This document shows positions 1-4,293 of a DNA stretch of 6,189 nt, piece by piece (the first letter of the stretch is position 1; each line of letters starts with the position of its first letter). The notes beneath the pieces were generated by a model, which saw nothing but the letters and a program-made list of their open reading frames with translations, was not told the DNA's origin and did no database searches. The stretch is taken from contig JAQCNK010000308.1 of NCBI GenBank assembly GCA_028275075.1, forward strand, positions 1 to 6,189. Direction: 5' to 3'. The stretch comes from Haloarcula sp. (GTDB taxonomy: Archaea; Halobacteriota; Halobacteria; Halobacteriales; Haloarculaceae). The translations under genes and the position numbers were made by a program.

Positions 1-264
1 TGGCTCAAGTTCTAGCAGATCGCTATGGAACAAGGCCCACCAGCCTACGACACCAGTTGCGGAGAACGCGAGTGGTGTAGGGTCCAGCGCCATCTCTGTG
101 AGGGTGTGGACTATCGACCCCACTGCGGGCAACGTAGCCGAAATAAGGATCGCGTAAGCATGCTTGCGGTATCTCACCTTGGCCCCGAGCGCGGACCACA
201 GGACGAGGAGCATTGCAACCCCCAACAAGAGAGACTTCGAGAGCTTTACACGGTCGGTCGGCAT
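1..264 (-). CDS. Sensor histidine kinase, HisKA_7TM-type N-terminal part, partial at window edge and apparently 5'-truncated
   Basis: The minus strand reads open for 88 codons from an ATG at 264 down to base 1, with no stop, so the gene continues outside the window. The product starts MPTDRVKLSK. It then has a hydrophobic helix (about residues 11-27), a basic loop KVRYRKHAY (29-37), a second helix (38-58), the segment MALDPTPLAFSATG (58-71) and a third helix (72-80) ending in LFHSDLLELEP. The DPTPLAF...WALF...LLEL pattern is what I know from the end of the 7TM sensor region of haloarchaeal histidine kinases, just before the PAS and kinase domains. In full-length members roughly four more helices precede this point. 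Here the next gene starts 10 bases away on the other strand, and the upstream minus-strand frame is Ser-rich shadow sequence without a helix. The gene is therefore either a shortened sensor or a pseudogene remnant. By hand count its third positions are about 69% G/C. The kinase core lies outside the window and was not seen. Confidence 0.72.
   Translation of the reverse strand, partial: MPTDRVKLSKSLLLGVAMLLVLWSALGAKVRYRKHAYAILISATLPAVGSIVHTLTEMALDPTPLAFSATGVVGWWALFHSDLLELEP
244..250 (+). promoter_or_regulatory. Possible TATA box for the gene starting at 275
   Basis: CTTTACA is centred about 28 bases before the ATG at 275. That is the distance expected for a haloarchaeal TATA box driving a leaderless transcript. 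It lies inside the 5' end of the divergent kinase gene. The call rests on position and composition only. Confidence 0.35.
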
Positions 265-274
265 ACCTCGGTCA

Positions 275-544
275 ATGCCTACACGGAAAGCGGAGTTCGA
301 CGATGTCCGCTCGTTCGATCTGTACGAACCGGAGGACGTGCTCGATGCGGAGTTGCTGTACACGATTCCCGAGCTGGCCCGCCTGCTCCAGGGTCTCCCG
401 GCCGACGCGGAGCTGTCAGATTTCAACGAGTCGGTGTTTATCGACTGGGCTATCCCGTGGATGATATACAATCAAGAGAGCCTCGTGTTCGCCGAACCTG
501 ACGACGACGAGGTTGTCGGACTCTACGGGCTCGCCGACGAATGA
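275..544 (+). CDS. Small acidic haloarchaeal protein of unknown function (89 aa)
   Basis: The product is 89 residues, starts MPTRKAEFDDV and has no Cys. It has about 23 acidic and 4 basic residues. Visible features are a helical stretch YTIPELARLLQGL (29-41), a segment FIDWAIPWMIYN (55-66) with two Trp, and an acidic tail EPDDDEVVGLYGLADE. There is no signal peptide or convincing membrane helix. It resembles, from memory, a small conserved haloarchaeal family (possibly DUF5827); no function is known to me. The same frame is open back to an ATG at 164, but that part lies opposite the kinase gene and has non-haloarchaeal composition. The A/T box at 244-250 also fits a start at 275. Its TGA overlaps the ATG of the next gene (ATGA at 541-544), so the two are very likely co-transcribed and translationally coupled. 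A partner role with the ATPase is inference. Confidence 0.82.
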   Translation: MPTRKAEFDDVRSFDLYEPEDVLDAELLYTIPELARLLQGLPADAELSDFNESVFIDWAIPWMIYNQESLVFAEPDDDEVVGLYGLADE

Positions 545-1359
545 AACTGCTCGTGGCCGGTGGCGACCGGGTTGATGCCGGAAAGACGACGTTTTCGGTA
601 GGACTGCTGGCCCACACCGGCGCTCGCGGGTTCAAGCCTCGAGCGGGGAACAACTACTGGTTCGACCACGACGACTACCAGAAGGCGACCGAACAGGGAC
701 GGCTCTACGGGAAGGACGCCCGTCGGCTGGCCGCCGCCTCGCCGGGCGACGTAGTTCCCGAGGAAATCAACGCTATCCATCGGCTGTGGCACCCCTCACC
801 CGGTCCCTCGAAGGGGCTACTCGGTCAGACGCCCAGGCAGTTCGTCGTCGACCGCGTGGGGGCAGACAGCGGCGTCGGGGAGTTCGTCGTCAACGGGACA
901 GTTGACGTCCCCGAGTCGGCGACCGCACGGCTCCCGCTGGAGGCGGCGCCGCGAGTCACCTCGCTACCCGACTTCAACGACCTGATGGGCGTGATGCACG
1001 CCGAAGCGCTTTCCGACCTGCGCGAGAAGGTAGCGGCAACCGACCGCGCCGTCGTCGAGTCGTACGGCGACATCGCTCGGCCACTGCAGGGGTTTGAGCC
1101 GGACGCCGTCGCTGTCGTCGAGCCCGGTAGAGCACGCTTCTACGACGGCCGCCGCTACGCGAAGGCCTGTGAGATAGCGACTGGGGGTCCCGAGGAGGGC
1201 CAACTCGAAGAACGCGTCGAAAACGTCGTGGACCTTATTGACAGAGCAGGTGCGGTCAGGCTACCGGCGCTCGACAGCGAAACGCGGACAGATCCACACG
1301 CTGTCGCGGACGCGTACGACCACGCCTACGACGCGCTGCTTGCGACAGCGTTCGACTGA
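541..1359 (+). CDS. P-loop ATPase with a dethiobiotin-synthetase-like (BioD/CobQ-type) nucleotide site, function unknown
   Basis: The product is 272 residues. The N-terminus MKLLVAGGDRVDAGKTTFS is a beta strand plus P-loop, with G8-D9-R10-V11-D12-A13-G14-K15-T16-T17. The spacing matches the G-T-D-T-x-V-G-K-T loop of dethiobiotin synthetase and CobB/CobQ-type enzymes rather than the ordinary GxxxxGKT loop. FKPRAG (31-36) sits where BioD has its KPVxxG strand. DRAVVESYGDIARP (168-181) looks like the acidic strand that in BioD reads VEGAGG; E173 is the candidate Mg/ATP residue. HPSPGPSKG (84-92) resembles a substrate or phosphate loop. No biotin or cobalamin gene is nearby and the glutamine-amidotransferase domain of CobB/CobQ is absent, so biosynthetic naming is not justified. 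Haloarchaeal homologues are, as far as I recall, annotated only as ATPase. The start codon overlaps the upstream stop, making a tight two-gene unit. Confidence 0.85.
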   Translation: MKLLVAGGDRVDAGKTTFSVGLLAHTGARGFKPRAGNNYWFDHDDYQKATEQGRLYGKDARRLAAASPGDVVPEEINAIHRLWHPSPGPSKGLLGQTPRQFVVDRVGADSGVGEFVVNGTVDVPESATARLPLEAAPRVTSLPDFNDLMGVMHAEALSDLREKVAATDRAVVESYGDIARPLQGFEPDAVAVVEPGRARFYDGRRYAKACEIATGGPEEGQLEERVENVVDLIDRAGAVRLPALDSETRTDPHAVADAYDHAYDALLATAFD

Positions 1360-1422
1360 GTTCGTAGAGATATTCGCCACCCCGGAGTGACGAATTCCTT
1401 CAGTTTGTTATAGCCGGCAGTA
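1360..1422. other. Convergent intergenic gap
   Basis: This is 63 bases between the ends of two genes that face each other (stop TGA at 1357-1359, minus-strand TAA at 1423-1425). I see no long T-run or strong hairpin on either strand, so no terminator is called. The stretch is more A/T-rich than the genes around it. Confidence 0.5.
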
Positions 1423-1998
1423 TTAGAATCGAGCGGCCTGTCTGGCGAGGTCGATATCGCTGTACGGGCGGTCCTTGACACTGGGGCCGTGGCCGGTGTG
1501 CATCTCCTCAAGCTCTTTCGGGACCACATCTAGCACACGGCCGACGCTCTCGATCAGTTGGTCGCGGTCGCCTTCCTCTAAGTCAGTTCGGCCGAAGCTC
1601 CCGTTAGCGAAGATCAGGTCGCCAGCGAACAGTACGCTCGCCGCCGGAGAGTACAGACAGAGATGGTCGTTCTTGTGGCCGGGCGTATGCAGTGCGGTGT
1701 ACTCGTGATCGCCTATCTGGACCGTATCGCCGTCGGTAATCTCGTGGTCGATACCGTCCACAGTGGTGTCGTACCCCCAGACATCGACATCGAACGCCTC
1801 GACGACGGCCGGCAGGTTCTCCACGTGGTCGTAGTGCGTGTGTGTGACGACGACGGCGTCGAGGTCCGCAACGTGTTCTCGGGCGGCGCCGACCACGTCG
1901 AACTCGTTGCCGACATCGACGAGCACACGCCGCTCTCCGGTGACCAGAAAGACGTTACTGGTGAAGGCGTCCGTATCTCTGGCGAGGTTCCGAATCAT
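1423..1998 (-). CDS. Metallo-beta-lactamase-fold hydrolase (glyoxalase II-like)
   Basis: The product is 191 residues starting MIRNLARDTDAFTSNVFLV, a typical first strand for this family. Metal ligands are all present: the H53-T-H55-Y-D57-H58 motif, H108 in TPGHKNDH, D127 in LFAGDLIF, and H170 in MHTGHGPS. The FAGDLIFANGSFGRTD stretch (124-139) is typical of the glyoxalase II-like branch. The fold hydrolyses thioesters or other esters with two metal ions in the cytoplasm; the substrate cannot be read from the sequence. The protein is shorter than classical GloB (about 250) and lacks the C-terminal glutathione-binding helices, as expected in haloarchaea, which use gamma-glutamylcysteine rather than glutathione. 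The frame stays open 17 codons upstream to an ATG at 2049, but that extension (MVGRERHRHSPP...) lacks family character, so 1998 is preferred. The gene is a single unit, divergent from the response regulator. Confidence 0.93.
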   Translation of the reverse strand: MIRNLARDTDAFTSNVFLVTGERRVLVDVGNEFDVVGAAREHVADLDAVVVTHTHYDHVENLPAVVEAFDVDVWGYDTTVDGIDHEITDGDTVQIGDHEYTALHTPGHKNDHLCLYSPAASVLFAGDLIFANGSFGRTDLEEGDRDQLIESVGRVLDVVPKELEEMHTGHGPSVKDRPYSDIDLARQAARF

Positions 1999-1999
1999 A

Positions 2000-2018
2000 C
2001 ACCCGCTTTGGACGGGTG
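2000..2018. repeat. Short inverted repeat just before the MBL hydrolase start
   Basis: CACCCG and CGGGTG are perfect 6-base arms with a 7-base spacer, one base upstream of the minus-strand ATG (first base 1998). Such placement could be an operator or a leader hairpin, but short G/C arms occur by chance in this GC-rich sequence. Confidence 0.3.
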
Positions 2019-2059
2019 GGCTATGTCGATGTCGCTCTCGGCCGACCATGCACCGGCGG

Positions 2060-2069
2060 CACAGCTGTG
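2060..2069. promoter_or_regulatory. 10-base perfect palindrome in the divergent intergenic region, possible operator
   Basis: CACAGCTGTG equals its own reverse complement. It sits 62 bases before the MBL hydrolase start and 91 bases before the response regulator start. A dimeric regulator could bind here; none is identified. Confidence 0.3.
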
Positions 2070-2077
2070 ATCGTGGG

Positions 2078-2091
2078 TACTGTCAGCAGTA
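2078..2091. repeat. Inverted repeat TACTG-TCAG-CAGTA in the divergent intergenic region
   Basis: Two perfect 5-base arms around a 4-base spacer, 9 bases after the palindrome at 2060-2069. Together they form a cluster of dyads about 70-100 bases upstream of the response regulator. Function is unknown. Confidence 0.25.
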
Positions 2092-2131
2092 GCGTGTGTA
2101 CGGTCGAACACCCACAGGGCTATGTAGGAGG

Positions 2132-2151
2132 ATACAGTACCAGTTATACTA
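2132..2151 (+). promoter_or_regulatory. Possible promoter of the response regulator operon
   Basis: An A/T-richer patch precedes the ATG at 2161. ATACAG (2132-2137) is centred about 27 bases upstream, which suits a TATA box for a leaderless transcript, and purine-rich GGAGG just before it could serve as a BRE. TTATACTA (2144-2151) looks more like a TATA box but is too close to the start unless it is the -10 A/T element. AAGGA (2151-2155), 5 bases before the ATG, is a weak Shine-Dalgarno alternative. Confidence 0.35.
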
Positions 2152-2160
2152 AGGAATAGC

Positions 2161-2745
2161 ATGTCTGAGTCGGATTCACCTGTCGTACTTATCGTGGAAG
2201 ATGAACCGGACGTCGCAGAAACGTACAAACTGTGGCTGCAGAGTGATTATACAGTCCGGCTGGGAAAAAGCGGAGACGAGGGCCTCGAACTCTTGGACGA
2301 CCAGGTTGATGTCGTGCTGTTGGATCGAATGATGCCTGGGTTGTCGGGCGACGAGGTACTCACCGAGATTCGCGAGCGCGAACTGGGTTGCCGGGTCGCG
2401 ATGGTCACTGCCGTCGAACCGGACTTCGACATCCTAGAGATGGGCTTTGACGCCTACCTCTCGAAACCGATCCGGAGCGAACAGCTCCATGATACCGTGG
2501 CGAACCTGTTGGAGCGCTCGGAGTACGACTCCATGCTGCAGGAGTACTACGCGCTCGTAGAGAAAAAGGCGACACTAGAAGCGACGAAATCTAGTGCGGA
2601 ATTGGCCGATAACGAGAAGTATGGGTCTCTTACGGAACAGATCGATGAGATGCGTGACGGGCTCGACGATACATTGGGGGGTATCGAAGACGATGATGAC
2701 TTCATCGCGACGCTCCGTGGGCTAGATAACGACGACGAAGAGTAA
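2161..2745 (+). CDS. Response regulator, receiver plus HalX domain
   Basis: The product is 194 residues. Residues 8-117 are a receiver domain: acidic pair E13-D14, phosphoacceptor D55 in VVLLDRMMPGLSG, T83 in MVTAVEPD, and K102 in YLSKP, so all conserved catalytic positions are intact. Residues about 119-187 match the haloarchaeal HalX domain (ERSEYDSMLQEYYALVEKK, then ATLEATKSSAELADNEKY and a Leu/Asp-rich helix), which looks like a helical hairpin. No known DNA-binding domain is visible, and the HalX output role is undefined. The tail is highly acidic (DDDD at 177-180, DNDDEE end). It is expected to be phosphorylated by a histidine kinase. The truncated kinase at the left edge is about 1.9 kb away and on the other strand, so partnership is not shown. 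The RecA-like gene follows 12 bases after the stop, which indicates one operon. Confidence 0.93.
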   Translation: MSESDSPVVLIVEDEPDVAETYKLWLQSDYTVRLGKSGDEGLELLDDQVDVVLLDRMMPGLSGDEVLTEIRERELGCRVAMVTAVEPDFDILEMGFDAYLSKPIRSEQLHDTVANLLERSEYDSMLQEYYALVEKKATLEATKSSAELADNEKYGSLTEQIDEMRDGLDDTLGGIEDDDDFIATLRGLDNDDEE

Positions 2746-2746
2746 A

Positions 2747-2752
2747 GGGTGG
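2747..2752 (+). promoter_or_regulatory. Shine-Dalgarno-like site deciding the start at 2758
   Basis: GGGTGG lies 5 bases before the ATG at 2758 and partly matches the anti-Shine-Dalgarno complement GGAGGTG. An in-frame GTG at 2749 lies inside this motif, which argues against it as the start. An operon-internal gene is where haloarchaea most often use such sites. Confidence 0.4.
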
Positions 2753-2757
2753 AACAT

Positions 2758-3417
2758 ATGTACGATCTATCATCCGTTCTTGATTTCGACGCACTGGCTG
2801 ATGTCCGGCCTGGGTCCAGTATCCTCGTCTCAGGACCCGCGATGACTGGGAAGAGAGATATCGTCTACGACATGCTGGCAGACGGCGCGGCAGAGGGCGA
2901 CGGTGCCGTGGTCGTGACGACGAATAAAAAGGCGGAAAATGTAGTCGAAGAGTTTCGCGACCGTGTTCCGGAGTTCCAGGGAACACAGTTGCGCGTTGTC
3001 GACTGCCGCGGCGAAGACAACCCTGATCCCGAACTCAGCGACGGAGTGTCAGTCCACCAGGTCCCGTCACCCGGTGATCTGACCGGTATCGGTATCGGCA
3101 TCACGAATTCGCTTGAAGGGCTCCACGACTCAGGGCGCAGGCGGGGCCGCATGGCACTGCTCTCGCTGTCGACGATGTTGACCTACACAGACAAAAAGAC
3201 CGTCTTCAAGTTTTGCCACGTGCTCTCCTCCCGGCTGGACACGGCCGGCTACATCGGTGTGTTCACTATCGACTCAGAGGCCCACGACAAGCAGACTATC
3301 CAGGTAATCAAGCAGGCTTTCGACGGGCTCATCGAAATCCAGGCTGCCGAGGGCGGCGGCCGCGAGGCTCGCGTGCTCGGGTTGGCCAACGAACCGACCG
3401 ACTGGAAGCAAATCTGA
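2758..3417 (+). CDS. RecA/KaiC-like (RAD55-type) HTR-like protein with a degenerate ATP site
   Basis: From the ATG at 2758 the product is 219 residues (222 if GTG at 2749 is used). MYDLSSVLDFDALADVRPG leads into the strand SILVSGP and the P-loop G26-P-A-M-T-G31-K32-R33, in which Arg replaces the usual Ser/Thr. The strand RMALLSLSTMLTYTD (131-145) corresponds to the Walker B region (hhhhDSLS in KaiC/RadA), with Leu135 where Asp is usual. The block KTVFKFCHVLSSRLDTAG (147-164) and GVFTIDSEAHD (167-177) are characteristic of the haloarchaeal proteins annotated HTR-like or RAD55-family ATPase. In my memory GKR is common in that family, so it is probably a family trait and not a mutation here. ATP hydrolysis is doubtful; nucleotide sensing or protein binding is plausible. 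It follows the HalX response regulator in the same operon, which suggests a signalling role. Confidence 0.85.
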   Translation: MYDLSSVLDFDALADVRPGSSILVSGPAMTGKRDIVYDMLADGAAEGDGAVVVTTNKKAENVVEEFRDRVPEFQGTQLRVVDCRGEDNPDPELSDGVSVHQVPSPGDLTGIGIGITNSLEGLHDSGRRRGRMALLSLSTMLTYTDKKTVFKFCHVLSSRLDTAGYIGVFTIDSEAHDKQTIQVIKQAFDGLIEIQAAEGGGREARVLGLANEPTDWKQI

Positions 3418-3438
3418 GCGGTCAACAACGAGGGGGAG

Positions 3439-3445
3439 TATTTTT
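3439..3445 (+). promoter_or_regulatory. TATA box for thyX, also a T-run after the upstream gene
   Basis: TATTTTT is centred 28 bases before the thyX ATG at 3470, ideal for a leaderless haloarchaeal transcript. It also provides five consecutive T 23-27 bases after the TGA of the RecA-like gene, so it could end the upstream transcript, since archaeal termination favours T-runs. Confidence 0.55.
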
Positions 3446-3469
3446 CACTCTTCGGGTGTCCCTCATCGT

Positions 3470-4213
3470 ATGGAAGTCACGCTGCTGGAAGCCACTGAGG
3501 ATCCGGAGGAGCTCATCTGTAAGGCGGCTCGTAACGATTACAGCGGGGAGTTTGTCGGTGGACAATCACTAGCGGCGACGATGGAGACCGTCGACGGCGA
3601 GACGATGACCGAAAAAAAGGAGACGCTCATCGGCCACCTGCTGGACCACGGCCACTTCGGGCCGTTCGAACACCCACAGATAACGTTCGCCGTCGAAGGC
3701 GTCTCCCGGTCGTGTATGGCCCAGATCACCCGCCATCGTCACGTCTCGTTCGATGTCCAGTCGATGCGGTACGTCGCCTTCGACGATGTCGACCCGGCTG
3801 CCGTTCGGGACGGAGAGATGGTTGTGATCCCGCCCTCTGCGACGGACCCCGACTGGGTGGGCCGAAATCAGCAGAGCGGCGCCGTCGATGAGGAAACCGT
3901 CGCTGAACGCGCCGAAGTGTTCAAGGATACCATCGAGGACGCCGTCGAGTCATATCAGCGGCTACTGGATCTCGGAATGGCGCCCGAGGACGCCCGTTTC
4001 GTCCTGCCAATCGGAACGAAGGTGAATATGGTTATGTCGATGAACGCCAGAATGCTAATGCATGTCGCGGACATGCGCGCGGCCGCAGACGCACAGTGGG
4101 AGATCCGTGGGCTGACCGAGGAGTTGCTCGATATCGCTGCCGACTGGTGTCCCATCACCTTCGACCACTATGAGCGGGAGATGAAAAACCGCAAGAACCG
4201 ACTCGCGCCGTAA
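3470..4213 (+). CDS. thyX: Flavin-dependent thymidylate synthase ThyX
   Basis: The product is 247 residues, within the usual 220-250 range. It methylates dUMP to dTMP with methylenetetrahydrofolate (or another one-carbon carrier), with FAD and NADPH, in the cytoplasm. The ThyX signature RHRx7S is exact: R88-H89-R90-H91-V-S93-F-D-V-Q-S98, followed by MRY. FGPFEHPQITFAVEG (63-77) is the preceding conserved block. The C-terminal blocks APEDARFVLPIGTKV (171-185), MNARMLMHVADMR (191-203) and AQWEIRGL (208-215) carry the Arg and Asn residues that hold dUMP and FAD; R203 is the likely dUMP-binding Arg. The ATG at 3470 is supported by the well-placed A/T box and by the usual N-terminus MEVTLLEAT. It stands alone between two transcription units. 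No frame problem is seen. Confidence 0.97.
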   Translation: MEVTLLEATEDPEELICKAARNDYSGEFVGGQSLAATMETVDGETMTEKKETLIGHLLDHGHFGPFEHPQITFAVEGVSRSCMAQITRHRHVSFDVQSMRYVAFDDVDPAAVRDGEMVVIPPSATDPDWVGRNQQSGAVDEETVAERAEVFKDTIEDAVESYQRLLDLGMAPEDARFVLPIGTKVNMVMSMNARMLMHVADMRAAADAQWEIRGLTEELLDIAADWCPITFDHYEREMKNRKNRLAP

Positions 4214-4225
4214 GCCAGTTCATAT

Positions 4226-4243
4226 TGGCAGATGTCTCTGCCA
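4226..4243. terminator. Stem-loop after thyX (possible 3' end structure)
   Basis: TGGCAGA and TCTGCCA are perfect 7-base arms around the loop TGTC, starting 13 bases after the thyX stop. No T-run follows, so it is not a standard terminator; it may stabilise the mRNA 3' end or be a protein-binding dyad upstream of the next gene. Confidence 0.35.
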
Positions 4244-4263
4244 CGGACCATGCGGGGCGCCAG

Positions 4264-4272
4264 CTTAACGTA
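4264..4272 (+). promoter_or_regulatory. Possible TATA box for the FAD/Fe-S oxidoreductase
   Basis: CTTAACGTA is centred about 26-27 bases before the ATG at 4294 and is the only A/T-rich patch in an otherwise GC-rich leader, consistent with a leaderless transcript. Confidence 0.35.
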
Positions 4273-4293
4273 TCGGCGGCTCGGACCCCGGGC

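Noticed and set aside
164..274. Longer N-terminus (ATG at 164) for the small acidic protein
   Set aside because: The extra 37 residues are basic, overlap the real minus-strand kinase frame, and precede the A/T box that fits a start at 275.
25..501. 158-codon plus-strand frame across the left part of the window
   Set aside because: It lies opposite the kinase gene and then out of frame over the small acidic protein. The translation is Arg/Cys-rich and low-complexity, unlike an acidic haloarchaeal protein.
1360..1422. Terminator between the converging ATPase and MBL genes
   Set aside because: No T-run of five or more and no strong hairpin was seen on either strand.
1999..2049. 17-residue N-terminal extension of the MBL hydrolase (ATG at 2049)
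   Set aside because: The extension has no family character and MIRNLARDTDAFTSNVFLV is the expected N-terminus.
1663..2070. 135-codon plus-strand frame opposite the MBL hydrolase
   Set aside because: The minus strand carries the full HxHxDH metallo-beta-lactamase pattern; the plus frame is a mirror of its GC-biased codons.
2702..2986. 94-codon minus-strand frame across the operon junction
   Set aside because: It runs antisense to the end of the response regulator and the start of the RecA-like gene, both well supported; its product is Arg/Pro/Ser-rich shadow sequence.
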